Shown here piece by piece: positions 32,520-42,096 of a DNA stretch of 64,000 nucleotides. The stretch is from Enterococcus casseliflavus NBRC 100478. GTDB taxonomy: Bacteria; Bacillota; Bacilli; Lactobacillales; Enterococcaceae. The DNA is taken from assembly GCF_001544095.1 (NCBI RefSeq), contig NZ_BCPT01000006.1:1-64000 (forward strand), in the 5' to 3' direction. Numbering within the stretch: the first letter of the stretch is position 1; each line of letters starts with the position of its first letter. Made by a program: the position numbers and the translations under genes. The notes beneath the pieces were generated by a model, which was given only the letters and a program-made list of their open reading frames with translations, had not been told where the DNA came from and made no database searches.

Positions 32520-33671
32520 ATGAATGGACATGTACGAAAAATCGGTGGTAAATGGCATTATGTAATAGAAATGGCAAAAGTTGGGGGCAAACGCCAACGT
32601 ATACAAAAAGGCGGATGGAATACAAAAACAGAAGCACAAGAAAAACTAAGAGAGGCTTTAAACCTTTATAAAGATGGAGGAAAAGTTGATATTAAGGAAA
32701 TGAGTGTTTCTGATTACTTTGACTACTGGATGGAAAACTATGTTGAAAAGAAGTTAAAATACAATACTCAGAAAAATTATCAGAATGCGGTTAACAAATA
32801 CATAAAACCAGAAATTGGTAAGTATTATCTCAGTTCTATTGGGCCCGCAAGATTACAAGAATTGGTAAATAAATTACCAAATGGGTTTAGTACTCCACTT
32901 GCTAAACATTCAGTTGAAATTATCTTTACTGTTTTGAAAGGTGCCTTTAAGAGAGCCGTTTATCCTTGGCAAGCAATCAATAGCAATCCCATGATCTACG
33001 TTGAGATGCCAGCTTTTGAAAATAAACCTAAGCAAAATCGGGATGATATGAAAATAATAACCATGGAGCAGTATCAGGCTATATTGGATAGCAATCCACC
33101 TTCTAGCCCCTTTCATCTACCACTAATGATCGGGTTTCATACTGGATTACGCCGCGGTGAGGTTTGCGGTCTCCAATGGTCCGATATTTCATTTGAGGAT
33201 CAAACACTGACTGTGGATCGCATCATGCTTCAAGATAAACATGGCATACAGTTAGGAACACCAAAAACGCAATCTAGTTTTCGAACAATAGCAATAGATG
33301 ATATTTTGCTCCAAGAATTAAAGAGAGTTCGCAAGCGTCAGTCTGAGAATAAACTCCGTCATGGAAAATACTATTTTGATAGTCAATTTGTTTGCACTAA
33401 GGAAAACGGTGAACCTGTCACACCGAATTCAATCAAATGGCATAGTGGAAAAGTAAAAAAAGAATTAGGATTCGATTTCAACTTTCATTCCCTTAGACAC
33501 ACACATGCCACTATGCTTTTGGAGGATGGTGTAAAGCCTAAAATAGTACAAGAAAGACTTGGCCATTCCAGAATTTCAACTACCATGGATAAATACGTCC
33601 ATGTAACGAAAAAAATGAGAACAGAAGCTGTCGATATATTCGCCCAAAGACTAAGAAGATCATCAAATTAG
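32520..33671 (+). CDS. int: Phage tyrosine integrase
   Basis: A 383-residue site-specific recombinase. The N-terminal ~50 residues are an AP2-like arm-binding domain (KIGGKWHYVIEMAKVGGKR); residues ~63-160 are the core-binding SAM-like domain. Catalytic residues are Arg211 (TGLRRGE), Lys249 (TPKTQSS), His323 and Arg326 (HSLRHTHAT), His349 (LGHSR) and Tyr359 (MDKYVH). All are present. It starts after TAAGGAGGACTTGTT and is the last prophage gene before lepA. Confidence 0.95.
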   Translation: MNGHVRKIGGKWHYVIEMAKVGGKRQRIQKGGWNTKTEAQEKLREALNLYKDGGKVDIKEMSVSDYFDYWMENYVEKKLKYNTQKNYQNAVNKYIKPEIGKYYLSSIGPARLQELVNKLPNGFSTPLAKHSVEIIFTVLKGAFKRAVYPWQAINSNPMIYVEMPAFENKPKQNRDDMKIITMEQYQAILDSNPPSSPFHLPLMIGFHTGLRRGEVCGLQWSDISFEDQTLTVDRIMLQDKHGIQLGTPKTQSSFRTIAIDDILLQELKRVRKRQSENKLRHGKYYFDSQFVCTKENGEPVTPNSIKWHSGKVKKELGFDFNFHSLRHTHATMLLEDGVKPKIVQERLGHSRISTTMDKYVHVTKKMRTEAVDIFAQRLRRSSN

Positions 33672-33691
33672 AATTTAGTTTTCATAAAAAA

Positions 33692-33719
33692 TGTCGCCCT
33701 AAAATAAATTAGGGCGACA
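33692..33719 (-). terminator. Terminator downstream of lepA, at the prophage right end
   Basis: A perfect 11-pair stem TGTCGCCCTAA / TTAGGGCGACA with a six-base loop. A T-run follows only on the minus strand (TTTTTTATG), so it serves lepA. It lies between the integrase and lepA, where the right attachment site must be. Confidence 0.8.
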
Positions 33720-33780
33720 AATGGGCGAATAAAAAATGAAAATTAGATTTTATTATCAAATATTTTCAAACAAACCCTTA

Positions 33781-35616
33781 TTACTTCTTCGGTTCATCCT
33801 CATCCATTTTCAGAACAGCCATGAAGGCTTCTTGCGGTACTTCGACGGAGCCGATTTGTTTCATCCGCTTCTTCCCTTCTTTTTGTTTCTCTAGGAGTTT
33901 GCGTTTTCGAGAAACGTCACCGCCGTAACATTTCGCCAATACGTTTTTACGCAAGGCTTTGATGTCAGAACGCGCAACGATTTTTTGTCCGATGGCTGCT
34001 TGGATCGGTACTTCAAATTGTTGTCGTGGGATCAGTTTTTTCAGTTTTTCAACGATGGCTTTACCGCGTTCATAAGCAAAGTCACGGTGAACGATAAAGC
34101 TTAACGCATCGACTTTTTCAGTATTCAGCAAGATGTCCATCTTCACTAGCTTGCTGGTGCGGTAACCAGACATTTCGTAATCCAGTGATGCGTAGCCTTT
34201 GGTGCTGGATTTCAATTTATCAAAGAAATCAAAGACGATTTCCGATAGTGGGATCTCATAAACGACGTTTACACGATAATCATCCAAGTAATCCATTGTG
34301 ACAAAGTCTCCCCGTTTGCGTTGGGACAATTCCATTACAGCACCGACGTAATCATTAGGCACCATGATTTGTGCTTTGACGTAAGGTTCTTGTACGTTTT
34401 CGATCGTGACTGGTTCAGGAAATTCTGCCGGGTTATCAACGACGACCATTGAGCCATCTGTCTTGTTGACATGATAGATTACGGATGGTGCAGTCGTAAT
34501 CAACTCAAGGTTAAATTCACGTTCTAGCCGTTCTTGCACGACATCCATGTGTAATAGGCCTAAGAAGCCGCAACGGAACCCAAATCCTAATGCTTGAGAG
34601 GTTTCTGGTTCAAATTGCAATGCTGCATCATTCAATTGTAATTTTTCCAATGCTTCTCGAAGGTCGTTGTAGCGTGAAGTATCGATTGGGTACAATCCGC
34701 AATAAACCATCGGATTCATTTGACGATAACCAGCTAAGGCTTCTTCTGCTGGATTGTTGGCTAATGTCACCGTATCCCCGACTTGGGTATCTTTAACGGT
34801 CTTGATGGCAGCAGTGATATACCCAACATCGCCCACCATCAACGCATCTCGTTGAATGGCTTTTGGTGAAAAGACACCAACTTCCGTAACATCAAAGGTC
34901 TTGCCATTGCTCATCATTTTGATTTTATCTCCAGGTTTGACCATCCCGTCCATGATGCGGACGTTTAAGACCACCCCACGATAGGAATCGTACACGGAGT
35001 CAAAGATCAACGCTTTTAGCGGTGCTTCAATATCACCTGCTGGAGCTGGGACATACTCAACAATTTGTTCCAAAATGTCTTCGATCCCAATACCTGCTTT
35101 GGCACTTGCTAAAACAGCTTCACTGGCATCGATACCGATCACATCTTCGATCTCTGTTCGTACTCGCTCAGGATCGGCAGCTGGCAAGTCTATTTTATTA
35201 ATGACTGGTAGGATCTCTAAATCATTGTCTAACGCCAAGTAGACGTTTGCCAATGTCTGTGCTTCGATCCCTTGAGCTGCATCAACGACGAGCACGGCGC
35301 CTTCACAAGCAGCCAAACTGCGGGAAACTTCATAGGTGAAATCGACGTGCCCTGGGGTGTCGATCAAATGGAAGATGTAGGTTTCGCCGTCTTTGGCGGT
35401 ATAGTTAAGTTCCACGGCATTTAATTTGATTGTTATTCCTCGTTCACGTTCAAGATCCATGGAGTCTAATAGTTGGTTTTGCATTTCTCGTGACGTCACC
35501 GTATGGGTTTGTTCCAAAATACGGTCCGCCAATGTTGATTTCCCATGGTCGATATGGGCGATAATGGAGAAATTACGAATCTTCTCCTGTCGTTTTTTCA
35601 TTTCTTCTATGTTCAT
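33781..35616 (-). CDS. lepA: Elongation factor 4 (back-translocating GTPase LepA)
   Basis: A protein of about 611 residues. GTPase motifs [17 protein letters not shown] and NKIDLP are intact, followed by EF-G-like domains and the LepA-specific C-terminus ([45 protein letters not shown]). It acts on the ribosome under stress. The ATG at 35616 is chosen because GAGGAACG precedes it; an ATG five codons upstream lies inside that ribosome site. The prophage is inserted just beyond its 3' end. Confidence 0.97.
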   Translation of the reverse strand: MNIEEMKKRQEKIRNFSIIAHIDHGKSTLADRILEQTHTVTSREMQNQLLDSMDLERERGITIKLNAVELNYTAKDGETYIFHLIDTPGHVDFTYEVSRSLAACEGAVLVVDAAQGIEAQTLANVYLALDNDLEILPVINKIDLPAADPERVRTEIEDVIGIDASEAVLASAKAGIGIEDILEQIVEYVPAPAGDIEAPLKALIFDSVYDSYRGVVLNVRIMDGMVKPGDKIKMMSNGKTFDVTEVGVFSPKAIQRDALMVGDVGYITAAIKTVKDTQVGDTVTLANNPAEEALAGYRQMNPMVYCGLYPIDTSRYNDLREALEKLQLNDAALQFEPETSQALGFGFRCGFLGLLHMDVVQERLEREFNLELITTAPSVIYHVNKTDGSMVVVDNPAEFPEPVTIENVQEPYVKAQIMVPNDYVGAVMELSQRKRGDFVTMDYLDDYRVNVVYEIPLSEIVFDFFDKLKSSTKGYASLDYEMSGYRTSKLVKMDILLNTEKVDALSFIVHRDFAYERGKAIVEKLKKLIPRQQFEVPIQAAIGQKIVARSDIKALRKNVLAKCYGGDVSRKRKLLEKQKEGKKRMKQIGSVEVPQEAFMAVLKMDEDEPKK

Positions 35617-35651
35617 GGATACGTTCCTCATTTCTTTTAGTCAGCTTTTCT

Positions 35652-35657
35652 ATTATA
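35652..35657 (-). promoter_or_regulatory. -10 box of the lepA promoter
   Basis: TATAAT on the minus strand, about 36 bases before the lepA start; the -35 region (TTATCT or TTTATC) is weak. Confidence 0.5.
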
Positions 35658-35701
35658 CCAACGAAACGCCAATAGATAAAGTATTTTTCTTAACCGTTAT
35701 T

Positions 35702-35731
35702 TAGACATATTCATTCAGGTTTTGCTATACT
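35702..35731 (+). promoter_or_regulatory. Promoter of the acetyltransferase gene
   Basis: TAGACA (35702-35707), 18 bases, then TATACT (35726-35731) with a TGC extension directly before it. Confidence 0.6.
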
Positions 35732-35761
35732 AGAGCTAGCAAATAAATTGGAGTTGAAAGA

Positions 35762-36976
35762 ATGGACAATAATTTTCATCAAAATCTACATATTCGAGCG
35801 GTGGAAGAAAAAGACGTTGATCAGTTCAACGAACTGTTAAGCTATGTTTTTCAGATCACTGAATCGGATATTGAAGAAAGCGGCTATGAGAGCAAACGGG
35901 AAATGATCAAATCTAAGCGCCCGATCTTAGAGCTTTCCAAGGTCTTTGGCTGGTTCAATGAAGACAAGTTGATCTCGCAAATCGCCGTTTATCCTTGTGA
36001 AGTCAATATACACGGCAAATTGATCAAAATGGGCGGAGTGACCGGTGTTGGGACCTACCCAGAATATGCCGGACATGGCCTGATGAAAGACTTGATCAAG
36101 CTTGCCTTAGAAACGATGCGGGAAGATCAGCAATGGATCTCCTACCTTTACCCTTATAATGTGCCCTACTATCGTCGCAAAGGCTGGGAGATCATGTCCG
36201 ACAAGCTGACCTTCAAAATTCGTGATACCCAGCTTCCGAAAACCAAAGAAGTCCCTGGGATCGTAGAGCGCAAAGAAGTGGATGATCCTGATGTCTTTAC
36301 TGTCTACAACCAATTCTCCCGCGACAACCATGGTGCCTTGCAGCGGACCTCTTTTCACTGGGAAGAGTATTGGCGCTATGAAAATGAAGAAGAGCGCACC
36401 GCGGCTGTTTATTACAATGCCAGTGGTCATCCGACTGGTGTACTTTTTTATTGGGTAGCCGAAGAAGTCTTCCATGTAAAGGAAATGTTCTACTTGAATC
36501 AAGAAGCCCGCAATGGTCTTTGGAATTTTATCTCTGCCCATTTCTCAATGGTTTATTGGGTCAAAGGAGACATATATTCAAATGAACCCCTGTCCTTCTA
36601 CTTGGACGATAGCCAAATCAAAGAAACCATAGAGCCTTATTACATGGCGCGGATCGTCGATGTTGAACAGTTTTTGAAAAACTTCCCATTTGAAGCCTTC
36701 CAAACACCTTTTCACTTTGTTGTTTCCGACCCAGTTGCCGATTGGAACAACGGGATCTTCGGTGTCCAATACAATCACGGGGAGATCGTGGTTTCAAGAG
36801 AAGCTATCGGAAAAGCGGTCCAGCTGGATATTCAGACATTGTCTTGTCTGTTGATGAATTACCGCCGCCCAGCTTACTTAGAGCGTGTGGAACGGCTAAA
36901 TACCGATTCAGAAACACTGGCATTACTGGAATCGATCATCCCTGATATGGAAGCCTATTTCAGCGATTATTTCTAA
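35762..36976 (+). CDS. Eis-like GNAT N-acetyltransferase
   Basis: A 404-residue protein with two tandem GNAT modules and a C-terminal SCP2-like domain, the Eis architecture. The acetyl-CoA loop region is GGVTGVGTYPEYAGHGLMKDL. The last residue is Phe; in Eis enzymes the C-terminal Phe carboxylate takes part in catalysis, so the intact end matters. The natural substrate in enterococci is not known. It is divergent from lepA with its own promoter. Confidence 0.9.
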   Translation: MDNNFHQNLHIRAVEEKDVDQFNELLSYVFQITESDIEESGYESKREMIKSKRPILELSKVFGWFNEDKLISQIAVYPCEVNIHGKLIKMGGVTGVGTYPEYAGHGLMKDLIKLALETMREDQQWISYLYPYNVPYYRRKGWEIMSDKLTFKIRDTQLPKTKEVPGIVERKEVDDPDVFTVYNQFSRDNHGALQRTSFHWEEYWRYENEEERTAAVYYNASGHPTGVLFYWVAEEVFHVKEMFYLNQEARNGLWNFISAHFSMVYWVKGDIYSNEPLSFYLDDSQIKETIEPYYMARIVDVEQFLKNFPFEAFQTPFHFVVSDPVADWNNGIFGVQYNHGEIVVSREAIGKAVQLDIQTLSCLLMNYRRPAYLERVERLNTDSETLALLESIIPDMEAYFSDYF

Positions 36977-37027
36977 ACAACGAATCAACAAAATGTACAA
37001 CTATGAATGATTAAGGAGTGTTTTTGA

Positions 37028-37513
37028 ATGAAACTATATTTTGCTGCTCCCCTGTTTGCTGCTAGTGACCTGCGCTACAACGCCGAACTTGTTGCGTCGA
37101 TTCGTCAGCAGTATCCGCAGCTGGAGATTTATTTACCTCAAGAAAATGCCGCGATCAATGATAAATCCGCCTATGCGGATAGCAAAATGATCGCTTTGGC
37201 AGATACTGAAAAAGTGCTGGAAAGTGATTTGATGATCGCATTGCTGGATGGTTTGACCATCGATGCTGGGGTTGCCTCTGAGATCGGTGTCGCTTATGCA
37301 AAAGGCATTCCTGTTTTAGGGCTTTATACGGATAGTCGCCAACAAGGTGCCGACAATCAGCAAAAGCTGGCAGCATTACAAACCGTTGCGGAAAACCAAT
37401 TCCACTATGTCAATCTTTATACGGTGGGTTTGATCAAGCTAAACGGGGAGATTTACTCCTCTGAAGCAGCCCTTTTAGCTGGCTTAGCCGACTATCTTTC
37501 GGAGGACAACTAA
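37028..37513 (+). CDS. Nucleoside 2-deoxyribosyltransferase
   Basis: A 161-residue enzyme that transfers deoxyribose between bases in nucleotide salvage. It starts KLYFAAPLFAASDLRYN and has the catalytic region DAGVASEIGVAYAKGIPVLGLYTD, with the conserved Asp and Glu. Length equals the family norm. It ends one base before the next membrane protein gene, so they are co-transcribed. Confidence 0.92.
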   Translation: MKLYFAAPLFAASDLRYNAELVASIRQQYPQLEIYLPQENAAINDKSAYADSKMIALADTEKVLESDLMIALLDGLTIDAGVASEIGVAYAKGIPVLGLYTDSRQQGADNQQKLAALQTVAENQFHYVNLYTVGLIKLNGEIYSSEAALLAGLADYLSEDN

Positions 37514-38179
37514 ATGGGGCAAAATTATCAGCGACTGCAAAAGGTATTCACTATTTTCGGTGTTCTCGTGTTTTGTTTTTCTTTGTGGGAATTCTTCCGT
37601 GGGGTCTATCCGCAAACACAAGGATTGATTTTCCTCGCCCAAGCCTTGCTTGGGATTTTATTGATCTTTGTCCCAGAAATGAGTAAAAAGTTCTTGAAAA
37701 TCCAGCTACCAAATGCCACCGTCTACTTTTATTGGTTTTTCTTGCTGATCTCTGTATTTATGGGGACGATCTTACATTTGATCGAAACCATTGCTTTCTG
37801 GGATAAAATTCTGCATGCGGTAAGTCCAATGGTCTTGACGGCTGTCGGCTATGGATTGATCTGTCTGCTACTGAAAGAAGTCAAAGTTTCAAACGTCTCT
37901 CCCTGGTTATTCTTATTGATGGGCTTTGCTTTTGCCGGCTTGTGTGGTATCTTCTGGGAGTTTTGGGAATTTATCTGCGATTCCGTTGGTGGAATGAATC
38001 TCCAACGTTATGCAACCTTAGATGGCACCCCGTTTATCGGTCGTGAAGCATTGATGGATACGATGGGTGATTTACTGACCAACACGATTGGTGCTGCCTT
38101 GATGGGCGTGATCGCGTATGTGCAAGGTCGAGGCAAACCTGATTACTTTGAAAGTTATCGGATTAAAAAATTATCATAA
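37514..38179 (+). CDS. Polytopic membrane protein (DUF2238-like)
   Basis: A 221-residue protein with about five to six transmembrane helices. The motif WDKILHAVSPMVLTAVGYG followed by GIFWEFWEFICDS and DTMGDLLTNTIGA resembles the DUF2238/YjdF-like group, where conserved His and Asp lie in helices. It directly follows the deoxyribosyltransferase gene. Function unknown. Confidence 0.8.
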   Translation: MGQNYQRLQKVFTIFGVLVFCFSLWEFFRGVYPQTQGLIFLAQALLGILLIFVPEMSKKFLKIQLPNATVYFYWFFLLISVFMGTILHLIETIAFWDKILHAVSPMVLTAVGYGLICLLLKEVKVSNVSPWLFLLMGFAFAGLCGIFWEFWEFICDSVGGMNLQRYATLDGTPFIGREALMDTMGDLLTNTIGAALMGVIAYVQGRGKPDYFESYRIKKLS

Positions 38180-38191
38180 ACGACCTTTAAG

Positions 38192-38227
38192 AGCTTGTTG
38201 AAACCAGCGTTTTTCAACCAGCTTTTT
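38192..38227 (+). terminator. Terminator of the deoxyribosyltransferase operon
   Basis: Stem AGCTTGTTGAAA with TTTCAACCAGCT (one mismatch), followed by TTTTTTC. Confidence 0.8.
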
Positions 38228-38406
38228 TCTTTTGTTCTTTTATTCATAAAGAAAAATTTATAAAAATACTTAAATAACACATCTTATTTTTATAGATTCG
38301 CTGTCTATCAAGGTTTGACCTTTCTTACATTTCCCTGTAAAACGATTACAACTACAAAAAAATTCCCTCGTTTAATCATTTTTATTTCCCCAAAAAACCA
38401 TGGTCT

Positions 38407-38414
38407 GTTATAAT
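38407..38414 (+). promoter_or_regulatory. Extended -10 promoter for the 61-residue membrane protein
   Basis: TGTTATAAT, with TATAAT at 38409-38414, lies about 40 bases before the start. A small TGACG-TTG-CGTCA hairpin lies between the promoter and the ribosome site. Confidence 0.6.
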
Positions 38415-38455
38415 TACATTATTCATTTGACGTTGCGTCAGTAAAGGAGAGGCTT

Positions 38456-38641
38456 ATGGTTCTAACAGTGTTTTTTATTTTATGCTGCTTGATTTTTTCA
38501 TCGATCACCTATGCGTTCTCTAAAGATGCCCGAAAATTTGTCCAACCTTTATCAATCAAAATTATTTTTATTGCATCAGCTATTATTGCGGTTTGGACAA
38601 TGTTCTTTTCTATGGTTGCATTTGTCGCTTGGGTCATCTAA
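38456..38641 (+). CDS. Small two-helix membrane protein
   Basis: A 61-residue protein made of two hydrophobic helices joined by a short basic loop (SKDARKFVQPLS). It has its own promoter, the AAAGGAGAGG ribosome site and a terminator. No known function. Confidence 0.68.
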   Translation: MVLTVFFILCCLIFSSITYAFSKDARKFVQPLSIKIIFIASAIIAVWTMFFSMVAFVAWVI

Positions 38642-38694
38642 AAAACATTCTTGCCAGTTGCGATCGTTTTCGCTGCACTGGCAAGAATGTTTTT
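38642..38694. terminator. Bidirectional terminator
   Basis: A long stem built on AACATTCTTGCCAGT and its complement ACTGGCAAGAATGTT, with A and T runs on the two sides, serves both the small membrane protein and the convergent signal peptidase gene. Confidence 0.9.
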
Positions 38695-38702
38695 TCTTTT
38701 GA

Positions 38703-39272
38703 TTAAAATAGTTTGATTTGATTCAATGGCCAAAAGCGCAGCAGCACTTTCCCTTCCATTTGATCTTCCGTTACAACCCCGAAACTGCGACTGTCTCTAG
38801 AGATCAAACGATTGTCTCCCATCACAAAATAGCTGCCTTCAGGAACCGTTACCGTAAAATCATCGGTAAAGTGTTCGGCACCAGCCGCGATTTGCTGAAA
38901 CATTTCGCGATAAGAATATTCGTCTTGTAATTGATCGTCTGCAAATTTCTCTTTAAACTCATCTAAATAGGGTTCTTCGTATACTTCTCCATTGATCGTT
39001 AGGACATCATCTTTCATCTCGATGGTATCACCGGGTAAACCAATCAACCGCTTGACAGCGATTTTACTTGGATCATCTGGTTCAACACATATTACGATGT
39101 CTTGTCGGTCATAGGAGGAGATTTTTGATGCAATCAAACGCTGTTTATCTGCCAACGTCGGGTCCATAGAATGGCCACTGACTTGAACAGGGGTCAGGAC
39201 AAACAGACGGATGAGAACCACGGCGACGATAAAGAAAAGCAGTAACCAATTTTCTTTGAGGATTTTTACCAT
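38703..39272 (-). CDS. lepB: Type I signal peptidase
   Basis: A 189-residue membrane-anchored serine protease that removes signal peptides. One N-terminal helix (NWLLLFFIVAVVLIRLFVL) is followed by catalytic Ser35 (SGHSMDPTL) and Lys74 (IAVKRLIGLPGD), and the late boxes MGDNRLISRDSRSFG. Length fits the small Gram-positive SipS type. Enterococci usually carry several paralogues, so the symbol is generic. Confidence 0.93.
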   Translation of the reverse strand: MVKILKENWLLLFFIVAVVLIRLFVLTPVQVSGHSMDPTLADKQRLIASKISSYDRQDIVICVEPDDPSKIAVKRLIGLPGDTIEMKDDVLTINGEVYEEPYLDEFKEKFADDQLQDEYSYREMFQQIAAGAEHFTDDFTVTVPEGSYFVMGDNRLISRDSRSFGVVTEDQMEGKVLLRFWPLNQIKLF

Positions 39273-39438
39273 AGCTGCTCTTTCGCTCCTTTACTGCATC
39301 TTTTGTCATCAGCGAAAGCTTGTTCTGCCATTTTGACAAAAGATATCTTCCTCAATCTTACGTGGAATTTTTGCTTTGAGCAAGAGAAATCATCGATTTT
39401 ATAAAATTTATGATATTTCTCGTTGAGAAAAGAATCGT

Positions 39439-40392
39439 TTACATTCGATCACGACTCAAGAAAGCAAACACATCTTTTCGACGTAAACTCCCTATCAGTT
39501 GTTGGTTTTCTTCGATTACAAGCGTATCATGACGCGCAAATAAGGTATACAACTCATTTAATGGCGTAGATGCCGCAATTTTAGGGTCAGCTTGATTGAT
39601 GTCATTGCTGAAAAAGTTCATCCGTATCAAATCTCCTGCTGTGACCAGTTTCGCTTCATCTTCCCCGGTTTCTTCAAAGAAGCTTTTCACAAAAGCGGTC
39701 TTCGGTTGTGAAACGATGACTTCTGGTGTATCGCATTGAACGATCTTCCCTTGATTCATCACAGCGATGCGCGTCCCTAGTTTTACCGCTTCTTTCATGT
39801 TATGCGTGACAAAAATAATCGTCGTCCCAAGCTCTTTGTGCAGATCGAGGACTAGATCCTGTAAAGAATTACGAGAAATTGGATCAAGGGCACTAAAGGG
39901 TTCGTCCATCAGAATGATTTCGGAATTGGCAGCTAACGCGCGCAAGATCCCGATCCGTTGCTGTTCTCCACCAGACAATTCTTTCGGCATTCGATGACGG
40001 TACTGCTCTGGGTCAAGTTTGACCTGTGTCAGCAAACGATCCACGGCTTCTGAGCGATCTTTTTTTGACCACCCTAACATCTCTGGGATCACTTCGATAT
40101 TTTGTTTGACATCCATCGTCGGAAACAGAGCGATTTGTTGGAGAACATACCCCATTTGCCAACGCATCTTTTGAATATTGTATTCTTTGATGCGTTTTTC
40201 TTTGAAATAAATATCACCATCTGTCGGTTCTGACAACGCGTTGATCATCTTCAAAGTCGTCGTTTTCCCACTCCCAGAAGGACCAACCAAAACAAAGATT
40301 TCTCCTTTATTGATACTCAGATCTAATTGATCGATCACTAGTTTTTGATCAAACTTTTTACTGACGTTTTTAAATTCAATAATTGGTGTCAT
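39439..40392 (-). CDS. Osmoprotectant/ergothioneine-type ABC importer, ATP-binding subunit
   Basis: A 317-residue ATPase of the OpuCA/BilEA/EgtUA group. Walker [10 protein letters not shown], signature [11 protein letters not shown], Walker B IILMDEP are intact, and the C-terminal ~60 residues form a reduced CBS-like segment. It overlaps the upstream permease-binding protein gene by four bases. Substrate could be a quaternary amine or ergothioneine; the sequence alone does not decide. Confidence 0.85.
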   Translation of the reverse strand: MTPIIEFKNVSKKFDQKLVIDQLDLSINKGEIFVLVGPSGSGKTTTLKMINALSEPTDGDIYFKEKRIKEYNIQKMRWQMGYVLQQIALFPTMDVKQNIEVIPEMLGWSKKDRSEAVDRLLTQVKLDPEQYRHRMPKELSGGEQQRIGILRALAANSEIILMDEPFSALDPISRNSLQDLVLDLHKELGTTIIFVTHNMKEAVKLGTRIAVMNQGKIVQCDTPEVIVSQPKTAFVKSFFEETGEDEAKLVTAGDLIRMNFFSNDINQADPKIAASTPLNELYTLFARHDTLVIEENQQLIGSLRRKDVFAFLSRDRM

Positions 40393-41929
40393 TCTTGTCC
40401 CTCCTTAATTAATCCTTCATCTATCAGGAAGGTACGTGCGACTTCTGCTGGATTTTTTCCTTCGACATTGACCTGATAATTCATTTCACTCATTTGTTCT
40501 TCGGTGATTTTCCCTGCCAACTTTTCCAATGCACGGACGACTTCTGGATGTTCCTCGGCAAAGGCTTCTTTCATCAAAGGCGCTCCTTGATAAGGTGGAA
40601 ATAATTCCTGATCGTCTTCTAGAATAACTAAGCCATATTGACGCAATTCACTGTCCGTGGAATAGGCATCCAGTAGATTGATATCACCATTATTGATGGC
40701 TTGGTAACGCAATGCTGGTTCCATACTTTGGACACTTGGAAAATCTAGCCCATAAAGTTCTTGGATCCCCGCATATCCGTCCGTCCGATCAATGAATTCG
40801 AGGGTGAAGCCAGCTTTGATTTGATTTTCGATTTTCTTCAAATCAGAGATCGTGGTTAGTCCATTTTCCTCAGCAAATTCTTTTTTGACAGCCAATGCAT
40901 AGGTATTTTGATACGCCATCGGCTGAAGCAAGGTCATCTCAAACTGATCCTTCAATAGATTGACTGCTTCGGTATAGGTTTCGTCGGAGTCAAGGTTTTG
41001 ACTCGCAAGCTCTTCTGGTACCTCAACTAAGCTCTCCAACACGGTACCAGTAAACTCTGGATATATATCAACTTGACCATTGTCCAATGCGCTGAATAAG
41101 AAAAGGTTTTTCCAAAATTTGGCTCTAGTTCAACTTGGGCATCAGGGTCTTCTTGTTCAATCAATTCTTTGTACATGTTGATCAAGATATCTGGTTCAGA
41201 TCCTAGTTTTCCTGCGATGGTAATGGTTTTGGGAGCGAAAAATCCGCTTTGTGAAAAGGAAACCCCACCAATCAGCAAGATGATTGCTGCCAACGTGATC
41301 AAGGTATAGCGCGGTTTTAAATGTTGCAGGTAACGGATCAGGGTACTGAAAACAATCGCCAACAAGGCAGACCCGATCGCACCAATCAACGTTAACTCAG
41401 GCGCATTTCGATCGATCCCTAACAAAATAAAGGAACCTAACCCGCCAGCGCCAATCAAAGCGGCTAAGGTCGCTGTTCCGATGATCAAGACCAGCGCCGT
41501 GCGAATCCCAGAAATTATGACAGGCAAAGCAATCGGCAACTCGACTTTGATCAATCGGCGCATCCGAGACATACCAAATGCCGCAGCAGCTTCTTCGATT
41601 GATGGATCGATCTCCGAAAGGCCAATATAGGTATTTTGAAAGATCGGCAATAACGCATAAATAACTAGTGCGATCAATGCAGGTGGCGTTCCGATCCCCA
41701 CGAATGGGATCAATAAACCTAACAGTGCCAGTGATGGAATCGTCTGTAACACACTCGTTATTTGTAGGCCGACTTCCGCTGCCCGTTTATGATTAACCAG
41801 CCAAATAGCTAAAGGAACAGCAATAACGATCGCCACGAGCAGCGCAATGATCGACAATGACAAATGTTCAAAGACAGCTGTCAGCAATTCCCCTTTTCGC
41901 TCATTCAACGTTTCAAAAAAAGTATTCAT
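40389..41929 (-). pseudogene. ABC importer permease-substrate-binding fusion, split by a one-base frameshift
   Basis: The first ~210 residues are an OpuB/EgtU-type permease ([41 protein letters not shown]). After a membrane helix the extracytoplasmic binding domain starts ([24 protein letters not shown]). The frame breaks after EPNFGKTF and the rest ([16 protein letters not shown]...EGQE) continues in another frame. One extra T in the TTTT run at 41101-41104 would restore a 513-residue fusion. Both halves are otherwise intact, so the damage is recent or a sequencing error. Confidence 0.85.
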
Positions 41930-42032
41930 CTTTTCATTCCTCTCCTACTCCATAAGAACAGTATAATCGAAGTGCGAATTTCCTCCAAACAACAAGCAAG
42001 GAGAACTTTTTTGTCATATGTTGAGAGACAAA

Positions 42033-42070
42033 AAAACGATGGCTGCCAATGAAATGGCAACCATCGTTTT
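42033..42070. terminator. Bidirectional terminator between clpB and the ABC importer
   Basis: A long near-perfect stem AAAACGATGGCTGCCA with TGGCAACCATCGTTTT (one mismatch) and a six-base loop. Confidence 0.9.
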
Positions 42071-42096
42071 GTATTTATTCATTTGTTCTCTTTTTA

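Larger units (their letters stand above)
1..33690. mobile_element. Siphovirus prophage, left end outside window
   Basis: The gene order is that of a temperate long-tailed phage: lysis, tail, head and packaging genes on the minus strand, then replication, recombination and Cro-like genes, a divergent repressor, an ImmA-like gene, cargo and integrase. All modules needed for a virion are present and intact. The right boundary lies between the integrase stop (33671) and the lepA stop (33781). The left attachment site is not in the window because the endolysin ends 19 bases from the edge. The terminase pair resembles SPP1-type headful packaging. That the prophage is complete and inducible is an inference. 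Confidence 0.95.

Noticed and set aside
32409-32639. Minus-strand frame with a Cys/Phe-rich start opposite the integrase start
   Set aside because: It is antisense to the integrase promoter and N-terminus, lacks a ribosome site and has random-like composition.
36107-36541. Minus-strand frame of 144 codons opposite the Eis-like gene
   Set aside because: Antisense shadow; the plus-strand protein is a clear family member.
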